A stretch of DNA of 64,000 bases from Agrobacterium leguminum (GTDB taxonomy: Bacteria > Pseudomonadota > Alphaproteobacteria > Rhizobiales > Rhizobiaceae): positions 124,001-188,000 of the forward strand of contig NZ_JADQWB010000008.1 in NCBI RefSeq assembly GCF_015704895.1, read 5' to 3'. Positions within the stretch are counted from its first letter, which is position 1; every line of letters begins with the position of its first letter. A program made the position numbers and the translations under genes. Shown one piece after another: positions 45,537 to 53,921 of this stretch. The notes beneath the pieces were generated by a model. It worked only from the letters and a program-made list of their open reading frames with translations. It had not been told where the DNA came from and searched no databases.

Positions 45537-47246
45537 TTACTTCGCCCGCTCTTCCAGCACCCGATTGGCCGCCGAAACAATCGCCTCCAGCGACGCCGCC
45601 ACGATATTCGTATTGACGCCTGCCCCGAAGAGCTTGCCGCCCGGATGCTCCATCTCGACATAGGCGATAGCCGAAGCGTTCGAGCCATGCTGCAGCGAAT
45701 GCTCGGAATAGTCATTCACCGACAGATCGACGCCGAGATAAACCGACAGCGCATTGATGAACCCGTCGATTGGACCGGTGCCCTTGCCCTCGATGCGCTT
45801 CACCTCGCCATTATCGGTGATTTCGGCGGCGACGATGCGCACGCCCTTGAAATCGCCGGCCGGATAGGTGTGGTGATCCACGAATTTGATGCGCGCATTC
45901 GGCTGCGTCACGTAACGCTCGATAAAGCGCTCGTAGATGCGCTTGGCCGGCAGCTCCACGCCCTCTTCATCGGTGATGCGCTGGATATCCTCGCGGAATT
46001 CCACCTGCAGGTTGCGCGGCAGGTTGATGCCGTAATCCTGCTGGAGAATATAGGCGATGCCGCCCTTGCCGGATTGCGAGTTGATGCGGATGATCGCCTC
46101 ATAGGAGCGGCCGACATCCTTCGGGTCGATCGGCAGATAGGGCACTTCCCAGACGGGATGATTGGCGACCTTGATCGCCTTCATGCCCTTATTGATCGCA
46201 TCCTGATGCGAGCCGGAGAAGGCGGTGTAGACCAGCTCGCCGACATAGGGGTGGCGCTCGGGGATCGTCATCTCGTTGGAATATTCGTAGACATCCTTGA
46301 TGCGCTCGATATCCCGGCAATCCAGCTCAGGGTCCACACCCTGCGTATACATGTTCAGCGCCAGCGTCACGACATCGACGTTACCCGTGCGCTCGCCATT
46401 GCCGAACAGCGTGCCTTCCACGCGGTCCGCACCGGCCATCAGGCCCAGCTCGGTCGCGGCAATGCCCGTACCACGGTCGTTGTGCGGGTGCAGCGAGATG
46501 ATGACGTTTTCGCGATTGTCGATATTGCGGCACATCCATTCGATCTGGTCGGCATAGATGTTCGGCGTCGCCATTTCCACCGTCGACGGCAGGTTCAGGA
46601 TCAGCTTGTTGTCGGCTGTCGGCTTCACAACCTCGACCACGGCGTTGCAGATTTCCAGCGCCACTTCCAGCTCGGTGCCGGTAAAGCTCTCGGGCGAATA
46701 TTCGAAGCGGTAACCGCCGCCGGCCTTCGCTGCCATATCGGTGATCATCTTGGCCGCATCGACGGCGATCTGCTTGATGCCGTGCACATCCTTGCCGAAC
46801 ACCACGCGGCGCTGCAATTCGGAAGTGGAATTGTAGAAGTGGATGATCGGCTTGTTGGCGCCTTCCAGCGCCTCGAAGGTGCGGGTAATCAGCTCCGGGC
46901 GGCACTGCACCAGCACCTGCAGGGAAACATCGTCAGGCACATTGCCCTCTTCCACGCACCAGCGGGCAAAATCGAAATCCGTCTGCGAGGCGGAAGGAAA
47001 ACCGATCTCGATTTCCTTGAAACCCATTTCGAGCAGCAGCTTGAACATGCGGGCCTTGCGGTCGTGACCCATGGGGTTGACCAGCGACTGATTACCGTCG
47101 CGCAGGTCCACCGAACACCAGATCGGCGCCTTGTCGATGGTCTTGCCCGGCCATGTGCGGTCAGGGATATTGATGGTCGGATAAGGGCGATACTTCACGC
47201 TCGCGTCAGCCATGCCCTTGGAAATATTGGTGATCTTGCCGTCCAT
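45537..47246 (-). CDS. leuA: 2-isopropylmalate synthase
   Basis: First committed step of leucine synthesis: condenses acetyl-CoA with 2-ketoisovalerate. The 569-residue protein is the long (type 2) form. It has the aldolase-type start APIWCSVDLRDGNQSL with the metal Asp, HPHNDRGTG and a C-terminal LeuA allosteric domain (about residues 430-560). AGGAGG before the ATG is perfect. It is transcribed as a single gene. Leucine feedback is expected from the C-terminal domain. Confidence 0.97.
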   Translation of the reverse strand: MDGKITNISKGMADASVKYRPYPTINIPDRTWPGKTIDKAPIWCSVDLRDGNQSLVNPMGHDRKARMFKLLLEMGFKEIEIGFPSASQTDFDFARWCVEEGNVPDDVSLQVLVQCRPELITRTFEALEGANKPIIHFYNSTSELQRRVVFGKDVHGIKQIAVDAAKMITDMAAKAGGGYRFEYSPESFTGTELEVALEICNAVVEVVKPTADNKLILNLPSTVEMATPNIYADQIEWMCRNIDNRENVIISLHPHNDRGTGIAATELGLMAGADRVEGTLFGNGERTGNVDVVTLALNMYTQGVDPELDCRDIERIKDVYEYSNEMTIPERHPYVGELVYTAFSGSHQDAINKGMKAIKVANHPVWEVPYLPIDPKDVGRSYEAIIRINSQSGKGGIAYILQQDYGINLPRNLQVEFREDIQRITDEEGVELPAKRIYERFIERYVTQPNARIKFVDHHTYPAGDFKGVRIVAAEITDNGEVKRIEGKGTGPIDGFINALSVYLGVDLSVNDYSEHSLQHGSNASAIAYVEMEHPGGKLFGAGVNTNIVAASLEAIVSAANRVLEERAK

Positions 47247-47564
47247 GTCGCTTCCTCCTTGCGCAGTCCGCGGGCTTCTTCAAGCCATCGGCGGATGCGC
47301 GGCCCTTGAGGGCCTAAATCCAGTATAAAATGAGATTTCGAGATGAGGAGCGTTTGCACCAGCGGGCTTTCGGCCGCCGGGCGCTCCTCACTGGACCCGG
47401 CAACCGCGTGTAAGGTCGAGGCTAAGAAGCGAGAGTGCACCGCACGGCGACGCCTTCGCAGAAATCTGCGCGCTCATGCCGAAAATGGTTGCGATGCTGT
47501 TGCTCATGGCGATGTGTATAAACAGCGGCTGGCGGTCTGACAAGTGATCTTGTGATGCGCAGGC
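47247..47564 (-). promoter_or_regulatory. leuA upstream region
   Basis: No supported gene. On the minus strand a hairpin pairs GAGGAGCG (47382-47389) with CGCTCCTC (47345-47352), and GGCCCT-CA-AGGGCC occurs nearer the start. A TATACT -10-like word lies at about 47320. There is no run of leucine codons, so a classical leucine attenuator is not evident. Confidence 0.35.
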
Positions 47565-47807
47565 TTATTTTGCTTGACGGCCAGTCTCCAGCCTTTCAGC
47601 GATCCACAATTTGACAAGCGATTGCCGGGTCACACCGAGACGACGTGCTTCGTTGTCGAGATCGTTGACGACCCACGTCGGAAAATCGATGTTCACGCGC
47701 TTGGGTTCGATGTTCAGATGGCGCGCCGTCGACCAGTCGAGATATTCGCTGATGTCTTCGCCATCATCGGCCATCCTGTCGAATTCTTCTGCGCTTATTG
47801 TCTTCAT
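47565..47807 (-). CDS. brnA: BrnA-type antitoxin
   Basis: 80 residues ending in a CopG/ribbon-helix-helix-like DNA-binding part (PKRVNIDFPTWVVNDLDNEARRLGVTRQSLVKLWIAERL). The N-terminus wraps the toxin in the known family. GAGAGGTATCATT precedes the ATG. It overlaps the toxin gene by 44 nt and follows it, the canonical brnT-brnA order. It is expected to repress its own promoter together with BrnT. Confidence 0.9.
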   Translation of the reverse strand: MKTISAEEFDRMADDGEDISEYLDWSTARHLNIEPKRVNIDFPTWVVNDLDNEARRLGVTRQSLVKLWIAERLETGRQAK

Positions 47808-48057
47808 AATGATACCTCTCTAATTCTCGGACACGTCGCACGGAAATGATGCGAATACGGCCACCCCGCACTGTATGGACAGCCAACCACAACTTCTCCC
47901 CGAGAAGTGCGATGAGGGCAAACCGCTCTTCTCCAATATTATGCGCTGTAACCGTCAAACCGTATTTATCGTGCCACAATGCCTGTGCATCGACAAAATC
48001 GATGCCGTGTTTGTCTTTATTGCCAGCGCTCTTTATCGGATCAAATTCGAATACCAT
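47764..48057 (-). CDS. brnT: BrnT-type ribonuclease toxin
   Basis: 97 residues with the BrnT signature FEFDPIKSAGNKDKHGIDF and the C-terminal IRIISVRRVRELERYHYE, which carries the RNase active-site Arg/Glu pattern of the RelE-like fold. The toxin cleaves RNA and arrests growth. The upstream sequence is AT-rich, with a TTATATTATATT promoter-like stretch immediately before the ATG. Base composition there differs from the neighbours, in keeping with horizontal gain. Confidence 0.9.
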   Translation of the reverse strand: MVFEFDPIKSAGNKDKHGIDFVDAQALWHDKYGLTVTAHNIGEERFALIALLGEKLWLAVHTVRGGRIRIISVRRVRELERYHYEDNKRRRIRQDGR

Positions 48058-48093
48058 GAGAATATAATATAAAAACTATACCATTTCCACTAT

Positions 48094-49272
48094 CTAACCA
48101 CGCTTCACCACCCGCTGCAACGCCATCATCAGCCCGCCGCCGATCAGGCCCCAGAAGGCCCCGGAAATGCCGCCGAAGGAAAGGCCGGAGGCAGTGATGA
48201 GAAAGGTGATGGCCGCCGCCTCGCGGGTTTCCGGCTCCCTGAAGGCTGCGACAGCGGAGCCGGAAAAGGCGCCGACCAGTGCCAGCCCCGCCACCGCCTG
48301 AATGAGAATGGGCGGCGCCAGCGCCACGAAGGCCGTGACCACGCCCGCCAGCAGGCCGAAAATAATATATCCGACACCGCCGATGATCGCCGCCCAGTAA
48401 CGTCGCTTTGGATCGGGATGGGCGTCCTCGCCCGCGCACATCGCCGCCGTAATCGCCGCAAGATTGACGGCATGGCCGCCAAAGGGTGCGGAAAGCAGCG
48501 AGAAAAAGCCGGTCGAGGCGAAAAGCGGTCCGGGTTGCGGATCGTAGTGATTGACCTTCAGCACCGCGATGCCGGGAATATTCTGCGAGGCCATGGTGAC
48601 GATGAAGAGCGGCAGAGCGATGGAAACAACCGCGTGGAGACTGAAGACGGGCGTTACCCACTCCATCGGCGGCGTCAGCGATTGCGCCACGCTATCAAGT
48701 GCACCCGCCGGAATTTCGACGCCGAAAATCATCACCAGCACGAAGGCGGCAAGGGCGGCGGGCACGGCGAACAGCCGTTTAAAGGCTCCCACCACGATCC
48801 AGGCGAGGATGATCGGCAATCCGAGCGCCGGGTTGAAGCCGATCGCCTTGATCGGCGCAAAACACAGGCCGATGATGACGCCGGAGAGCATGGCATTGGC
48901 AAGCGGCGCGGGAATGGAAGCGACCGCCTTTCCAAGCGGCCTGAACAGGCCGGCGATGATGATCAAAATTGCGCAGATGATGAACCCGCCGACGGCCGCC
49001 GGAAAGCCGCCCTCAATGACGCCGGTGGTCGCAAGCAGCGCCGCACCCGGTGTCGACCAGGCGATGCTGATGGGTAGCCGGGTGGCGGCGGAGAGAATAA
49101 TGGCGCAAAGCCCCATCGCCACCGAAAGCGCCATCAGCCCCGACGCCGCCTCGAAATCCGTCGCACCGACAGCTTTCAGGCCCTGCAGCACGACGGCGAA
49201 GGAGCTGGCGAAACCGACAAAGGCGGTGAGGCAGCCCATGAACAGGCTCTGGACGGAAAAATCTTTCAGCAT
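48094..49272 (-). CDS. BenE-family benzoate/H+ symporter
   Basis: A 392-residue membrane protein with 11-12 helices and the BenE-family blocks FGGHAVNLAAITAAMCAGEDAHPD and QNIPGIAVLK. It is predicted to move benzoate or a similar aromatic acid with protons. No benzoate-degradation genes are present nearby. The start at 49272 (MLKDFSVQSLF) is preferred; the frame to 49380 is not supported. The Shine-Dalgarno is weak. Confidence 0.9.
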   Translation of the reverse strand: MLKDFSVQSLFMGCLTAFVGFASSFAVVLQGLKAVGATDFEAASGLMALSVAMGLCAIILSAATRLPISIAWSTPGAALLATTGVIEGGFPAAVGGFIICAILIIIAGLFRPLGKAVASIPAPLANAMLSGVIIGLCFAPIKAIGFNPALGLPIILAWIVVGAFKRLFAVPAALAAFVLVMIFGVEIPAGALDSVAQSLTPPMEWVTPVFSLHAVVSIALPLFIVTMASQNIPGIAVLKVNHYDPQPGPLFASTGFFSLLSAPFGGHAVNLAAITAAMCAGEDAHPDPKRRYWAAIIGGVGYIIFGLLAGVVTAFVALAPPILIQAVAGLALVGAFSGSAVAAFREPETREAAAITFLITASGLSFGGISGAFWGLIGGGLMMALQRVVKRG

Positions 49273-49549
49273 GAAGCACTCTGCGGCCTGCTGTCTGTCG
49301 CAAACAACCGCAGCGGTCCGCATTGGCGACAGGCAGAAACAAAACTGAAGCGTGACGCGCGAATCCGGGGATGGCGACACGCTTTGGATGAAGCGTGGTT
49401 ATATTCAGGATCAAAAAAGACGCCGCTTGGCAAGATGAGCCGCCAGACTTCAGGTACGGCAGCAGGGAAAACGTCATCAAAGTTTAGCGGCACGGCGCTA
49501 ATCCTCCCTGCATCGCAACCGGTCATCCGCCACAAGAGGGACCCTCGCC

Positions 49550-50632
49550 ATGCTCCGCACCGTCACCATCGTCGCCTGCTGTTTTGCGGCTCTGCCCGCC
49601 GCGGCCCAGACCCCGCCGCCGCCGGCCTTTCTCGGCCAGATCGTCGTTCCATCGGGCCTCTCCATCGATGGCGTCACCTTCGGCGGCATTTCCGATCTCG
49701 CCTTTGACAGCGAAACCGGGCGTTATCTCGCAATTTCCGATGACCGCGTCGAAAAAGGGCCGGCTCGTTATTACGAGCTGGAGCTAGCCGTGACGGAAGG
49801 TGCCGCCACGCTCAACATCGCCGCCACGCGCGAATTGAAGGACGAGACCGGCGCTGCTTTTGCGCCGAAGGGCATCGATGCGGAAGGCATCGCGCTCGAC
49901 CGCAAGGGCGGCAAGCTCTACTGGTCCTCCGAACGCGACCTGAAGAACCAGCCGGCGCTCTACGTCTCGGACCTCGACGGCAGCAATGTGAAGCGGCTCG
50001 AACTGCCAAACGCCTATCTCGTCGATGACGCCAAGACCAGGGGCGTACAGAACAACCTCGCTTTCGAAGGCCTGACGCTGATGCCCGGCCGGCTGATCGC
50101 CGCCACCGAAAATGCGCTCACCCAGGACGGCCCCAAGGCGACGCCGCAGGCGGGCAGCCCGGCCCGTATCCTCGTCATCGACACGGCGACGCTGAAGCCG
50201 GTCGCCGAGCATGTCTATGTCACCGAGCCTATCTCGAAGACCCCGACGGCCGCCGAGCCGAAATATAACGACAACGGCCTTTCCGCCATCGCGGCCCTGC
50301 CGGATGGCCGTTTCGTCGCTGTCGAGCGCAATTTCGCCTCCGGCGTCGGCAATCACATCCGCTTCTTCATCGCCGACATGTCCCGCGCCGACAATATTCT
50401 CGGCAAGGACAAGATCGATCCTGCATCCGTGGCCGCCGTGTCCAAATCGGCCTGGTTCGAAATCAACGAAGGCGATTTCGGCCTCGATATCGACAATATC
50501 GAGAGCTTCGCTTTCGGCCCGGTGGTGGATGGCAAGCAGCTCTTCGTCATCGCCTCCGATGACAATTTCAACACCGGCAAGCAGTTCACCCAGTTTGCGG
50601 CATTCGCAATTCCCGCCAATCTGGGTCAATGA
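49550..50632 (+). CDS. Secreted esterase-like activity of phytase family protein
   Basis: 360 residues. A signal peptide (MLRTVTIVACCFAALPAAAQ) is followed by the phytase-like beta-propeller family: GGISDLAFDSETGRYLAISDD, DAEGIALDRKGGKLYWSSE, NNLAFEGLTLMPG and NDNGLSAIAALPDGRFVAVERNF. It is predicted to act in the periplasm or outside the cell; the activity is unproven in most members. GGGACCCTCGCC lies before the ATG. Confidence 0.9.
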   Translation: MLRTVTIVACCFAALPAAAQTPPPPAFLGQIVVPSGLSIDGVTFGGISDLAFDSETGRYLAISDDRVEKGPARYYELELAVTEGAATLNIAATRELKDETGAAFAPKGIDAEGIALDRKGGKLYWSSERDLKNQPALYVSDLDGSNVKRLELPNAYLVDDAKTRGVQNNLAFEGLTLMPGRLIAATENALTQDGPKATPQAGSPARILVIDTATLKPVAEHVYVTEPISKTPTAAEPKYNDNGLSAIAALPDGRFVAVERNFASGVGNHIRFFIADMSRADNILGKDKIDPASVAAVSKSAWFEINEGDFGLDIDNIESFAFGPVVDGKQLFVIASDDNFNTGKQFTQFAAFAIPANLGQ

Positions 50633-50695
50633 AATCCGCATGAAGCAGAATGCCGGCTCTGGACCATGTCCGGGCCGGCATCGGCAATCTTGCCT

Positions 50696-51340
50696 TCACC
50701 AGCGGAGCAGACGTGAACCGGCAAAAGCGCCGATGATGCCGGTCATCAAGATGCCCAGCGAATACCAGATCAACACGAAAGCCATGCCGTTTTCGGTGCA
50801 GAACCACGAATAGACCCACGCCCCGGCCGCACCCGCGGCAATGCCCGCGGCAAAACCCGCAAGCGTGGGATCAGCGGGAGCCGAACGCTTGAGAGCCGCG
50901 AAATTCGCCAGAAACAGCGGTAGTGCGAAAGCAACGATCAAAAACGGGCAATGCAGCGCCGACGATCCGAGAATGAGGGTCCTGTAGGTGCCAGGCACGG
51001 CAAATCCAAGCTGGACGAGCGCGATGACCGCCATGGCCACAAAAATCAATGCAAGCCACGCAAACAGGCCACCCCTGTCGCCCTCCGGCCGCGCAAGACG
51101 CATGACGGCGAAAAATGCGGCCACGGCCAGCAGGGCATTATAGGCGGATTTAACCCAGAAACCCGGTTCGGTCATGGCTTCATTCATATCGCTGCGAAGC
51201 CCCAGAATGACGACCATCAGCAGCAGCGAAACGCCGAGCGCGGGCAAGGCCACGAACGCCAGCCTCCGCTCCAGCGCGAAAGCCGGTACGGGTTTCAGAT
51301 CGCCCGCCAGTTGGTCGATGATGTCTTCCGTCTTCCTCAC
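50696..51340 (-). CDS. nrsF: NrsF (DUF1109) membrane anti-sigma factor
   Basis: A 214-residue protein with six predicted helices and a short cytoplasmic N-terminus, matching DUF1109/NrsF, the inhibitor of the SigF-type ECF factor in Caulobacter. Two cysteines, C131 and C181, occur at the positions I remember as essential for stress sensing in Caulobacter NrsF. It overlaps the sigma gene by 4 nt. It is predicted to hold the sigma factor at the membrane until metal or oxidative stress. Confidence 0.93.
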   Translation of the reverse strand: MRKTEDIIDQLAGDLKPVPAFALERRLAFVALPALGVSLLLMVVILGLRSDMNEAMTEPGFWVKSAYNALLAVAAFFAVMRLARPEGDRGGLFAWLALIFVAMAVIALVQLGFAVPGTYRTLILGSSALHCPFLIVAFALPLFLANFAALKRSAPADPTLAGFAAGIAAGAAGAWVYSWFCTENGMAFVLIWYSLGILMTGIIGAFAGSRLLRW

Positions 51341-51885
51341 GTGTCCCCCCGCAACTTTGCCGCCAGGACTTTCAGCGTTCTGTGAATACCTACCCTCGCC
51401 GCAAGCTCGGTCTGGCCGGATTTTTGCGCCGCTTCGGCAATTGAGTGACCTTCGAGCTTCACCCTTCGAATGAGATCCCGTTGCCGTTCCGGCAACTCGT
51501 CGAGCAGCCGCTCCACATCCATGCGGGCCGTGACCGCATCGACGGACGGTTCCGCCTCCAGCGTTTCATCGAGTTCCACTTCCGCCAGCAGGCGCGCACC
51601 CCGGCCCCGATAGTGATCGATGAGCTTGTAGCGCGCTATCGAAAAGAACCAGGCGGTGAAGGGTCGCGCACGGTCATAGGTCTCCCGCTTGGCGTGAAGC
51701 GACAACAGGGTTTCCTGCACAAGATCTTCGACATCGCCTCTGGCGGCAGCAGCCATGCGCCGGCCGTAATAGGCGATCAGCAGCCGTCTCAGGGCATGAA
51801 GCAAATGCCTGTAGGCGCCTTCGTCCCCATCGAGGGAACGCAGCATCAGCATTTTCAGTGTTTCTTCCGAAGGGCTGCCTGTCAT
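51337..51885 (-). CDS. ECF sigma factor, SigF-like
   Basis: 182 residues: region 2 (LVQETLLSLHAKRETYDRARPFTAWFFSIARYKLIDHYR) and region 4 (LLDELPERQRDLIRRVKLEGHSIAEAA). It is paired with the membrane anti-sigma NrsF downstream, with a 4-nt overlap. The start is uncertain: 51885 (MTGSPSEE) is the first ATG after the probable promoter, while 51852 and 51846 are also possible. It is expected to drive its own promoter and the divergent MXKDX gene. Confidence 0.9.
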   Translation of the reverse strand: MTGSPSEETLKMLMLRSLDGDEGAYRHLLHALRRLLIAYYGRRMAAAARGDVEDLVQETLLSLHAKRETYDRARPFTAWFFSIARYKLIDHYRGRGARLLAEVELDETLEAEPSVDAVTARMDVERLLDELPERQRDLIRRVKLEGHSIAEAAQKSGQTELAARVGIHRTLKVLAAKLRGDT

Positions 51886-51901
51886 CGTCACTATCGGGTT
51901 A

Positions 51902-51927
51902 TTCGCAATCGGCAGGATATTGTTACA
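51902..51927 (-). promoter_or_regulatory. Probable ECF-dependent autoregulatory promoter
   Basis: On the minus strand TGTAAC and CGAA are separated by 16 nt, with T following CGAA. The same words occur in the divergent promoter at 51980. The GTAAC/CGAA pair resembles the Caulobacter SigF promoter as I remember it. Confidence 0.6.
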
Positions 51928-51979
51928 TAGTGGCTTTAAAAAAATCTCGCCCGAACTTGTCGTCACAAGCGCGTGAAGA

Positions 51980-52006
51980 TGTAACGGTCGGCCTTTCCCG
52001 GCCGAA
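51980..52006 (+). promoter_or_regulatory. Probable ECF-dependent promoter of the MXKDX gene
   Basis: TGTAAC and CGAA are separated by 17 nt, again followed by T. It lies about 65 nt upstream of the MXKDX-repeat start codon and mirrors the sigma-gene promoter at 51902-51927. Confidence 0.6.
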
Positions 52007-52070
52007 TGGACAATCGTGAGCCCCGGCACGATGCCGGCGGACATTCAACGACGTCCAGAGGAGACCCTTC

Positions 52071-52340
52071 ATGACCCGCATTTTCACCGCCATCGCCGCC
52101 GCTTCCCTTCTGTCCGCTCTTTCCTTCGCAGGCATCGCCCATGCCGACAGCATGAAAACCGATACGATGAAGAAGGATACCATGCATAACGACACCATGA
52201 AGACGGAGACGATGAAAAAGGATGGCATGTCCATGGCCGGCAAGAAGGCCAGCAAGAAGGACTGCATGGACAAGGCCGGCATGGAAATGGACAAGATGAA
52301 AAAGGCCGACATGATGAAGGCCTGCGACATGATGAAATAA
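52071..52340 (+). CDS. Secreted Met/Lys/Asp-rich pentapeptide MXKDX-repeat protein
   Basis: 89 residues. A signal peptide (MTRIFTAIAAASLLSALSF...HA) is followed by repeats of the MKxDT type (TMKKD, TMHND, TMKTE, TMKKD) and a C-terminal part with two Cys. It matches the pentapeptide MXKDX family. The periplasmic Met-rich composition suits binding of soft metals such as copper, but this is unproven. AGAGGAG precedes the ATG. It is probably controlled by the divergent ECF sigma factor. Confidence 0.9.
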   Translation: MTRIFTAIAAASLLSALSFAGIAHADSMKTDTMKKDTMHNDTMKTETMKKDGMSMAGKKASKKDCMDKAGMEMDKMKKADMMKACDMMK

Positions 52341-52353
52341 CACCGGCCTGAAA

Positions 52354-52395
52354 GGAAAAAGCCCGCACCGGTTTTCACCGATACGGGCTTTCTCA
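52354..52395. terminator. Bidirectional terminator between MXKDX gene and clpP
   Basis: AAAGCCCG (52358-52365) pairs with CGGGCTTT (52384-52391), with an inner CCGGTTTTCACCG element. A-rich and T-rich flanks allow use from both sides. Confidence 0.8.
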
Positions 52396-52412
52396 ACTGA
52401 AAAATCGAAAAC

Positions 52413-52994
52413 TCAGAGTTCCGACTGGCTCTCGACGATCTTGCCGACGAGGCCGTAATCCTTGGCCTCTTCCGCGCCGAGCCAGTAATCGCGATCGATG
52501 TCCTTGGCGATCTTTTCTTCGCTCTGGCCGGTGGCCTTGGAGAAGATCTTGATGAGGCGCTGGTTCATCTTGATGATTTCGCGGGCCTGGATTTCGATGT
52601 CGGATGCCATGCCGCGCGTACCGCCGGAGGGTTGGTGCAGCAGGAAGCGGGTGTTCGGCAGGCAGAGGCGACGTTCCTTCGGCACCGAAACGTAAATCAG
52701 CGCGCCGGCGGAAGCGACCCAGCCCGTGCCGATGATATAGACCTTCGGCTTGATGAACTTGATCATGTCATGGATGGAATCACCCGATTCGACATGGCCG
52801 CCCGGCGAATTGACGTAAACGCGAATGTCGTCGTCGCTGGCGGCGGCAAGGGCCACGAGCTGCGTGCAGACCTTCTGCGCCAGTTCCTGCGTGATGCCAC
52901 CATAGATGAAGATCGAACGCGACTTGAAAAGATTCGCTTCCGTTTCCTTGCCGATCGGCAGTTCCTTGCTCTTGTCGTCTTCGTCTTCGTTCAT
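52413..52994 (-). CDS. clpP: ClpP-type protease subunit, divergent paralogue
   Basis: 193 residues. The catalytic triad is present as Ser95 (WVASAGALI), His120 (LLHQPSGG) and Asp169 ([10 protein letters not shown]). The surrounding [14 protein letters not shown] replaces the usual QAASMGA sequence, so this looks like an additional, divergent ClpP paralogue of the kind found in rhizobia rather than the housekeeping enzyme. No Clp ATPase gene is next to it. The start at 52994 ([10 protein letters not shown]) follows GGAGAG. Confidence 0.9.
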   Translation of the reverse strand: MNEDEDDKSKELPIGKETEANLFKSRSIFIYGGITQELAQKVCTQLVALAAASDDDIRVYVNSPGGHVESGDSIHDMIKFIKPKVYIIGTGWVASAGALIYVSVPKERRLCLPNTRFLLHQPSGGTRGMASDIEIQAREIIKMNQRLIKIFSKATGQSEEKIAKDIDRDYWLGAEEAKDYGLVGKIVESQSEL

Positions 52995-53230
52995 CAACGG
53001 CTCTCTCCAGCAAAATTCGTGCATGCCCTTCGGACATAGTGCGACTTGTTACGTAAGGCAATGAGAGAAAAAGGCAAGGTTTGCCCGCCAACAATAAACA
53101 GCACCCCCGGCAGATGACGCATGGACAGCCTGTCGGCCTTCGCGATATCGTTGACGCCTCATTGCCGCGCCGCCTGCTGCGGGAAGCCCCAAGATTCCGT
53201 TGCGGACGGCCATAATTTCAAGAGGGAACC

Positions 53231-53821
53231 ATGCTGAAAAGACTAAGCCTCACTGCCGCCGCACTGGGCGTTACCGCCCTGCCCGCTTTCGCCCATCTGA
53301 ACCCGGAAGAACACGGTTCCTTCATGGCCGGTGTCTCCCACCCCTTCTTCGGTGCGGACCACATTCTGGCGATGGTCGCCGTCGGCATCTGGGCCTCGCA
53401 GATCGCCGTGGCGCAGGGCGACCGCAAGGCGCTGTGGATCGTGCCTTCCGCCTTCGTCGGCACCATGGCCGTCGGCTTCCTGATGGCGGTTTATGGCATC
53501 GGGCTTCCCTTCGTCGAACCGGCAATTCTCGCCTCCGTCATCGGTCTCGGCCTGCTGGTTGCCATGGCGGCAAGGCTTCCGACGGCCGCCGCTGCTGCCG
53601 TGGTCGGTGCTTTCGCCCTTTTCCACGGCCACGCCCATGGCGGGGAACTCGGCAGCGCTGGCGCATGGCAATTCGGCATCGGCTTCATGATCGCCACCGC
53701 CATCCTGCATGCGGCCGGCATCGCACTCGGCCTCGGCATTGCCCGTTTCGGTTCGGTAGCCAGCCGCACGGTGGGTGCGTTGACGGCCATTGCGGGTCTC
53801 TCGCTCGCCTTCGGCGGCTGA
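53231..53821 (+). CDS. HupE/UreJ family membrane protein
   Basis: 196 residues: a cleavable signal peptide (MLKRLSLTAAALGVTALPAFA) then about six helices with the HupE/UreJ metal motifs HPFFGADHILAM and HGHAHGGE. The family moves nickel (or cobalt) for hydrogenase or urease. No hydrogenase, urease or cobalamin gene is seen in the window, so its partner is unknown. Confidence 0.93.
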   Translation: MLKRLSLTAAALGVTALPAFAHLNPEEHGSFMAGVSHPFFGADHILAMVAVGIWASQIAVAQGDRKALWIVPSAFVGTMAVGFLMAVYGIGLPFVEPAILASVIGLGLLVAMAARLPTAAAAAVVGAFALFHGHAHGGELGSAGAWQFGIGFMIATAILHAAGIALGLGIARFGSVASRTVGALTAIAGLSLAFGG

Positions 53822-53921
53822 CGATCATTACCGAAATTTAAAATTCGGGCCGCTTTGAAAAGCCGGAATTGAGGCCTACCTCCTTATCGTGGATTTTCGC
53901 TTCACGGTAAGGAGGCATCAT

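Noticed and set aside
45477..47309. 610-residue plus-strand ORF opposite leuA
   Set aside because: Antisense shadow of a certain gene; it runs into repeat DNA at its left end.
47195..47440. 81-codon minus-strand ORF overlapping the leuA start, considered as a leader peptide
   Set aside because: GTG start without Shine-Dalgarno, no leucine-codon run, and it overlaps leuA by 52 nt in another frame.
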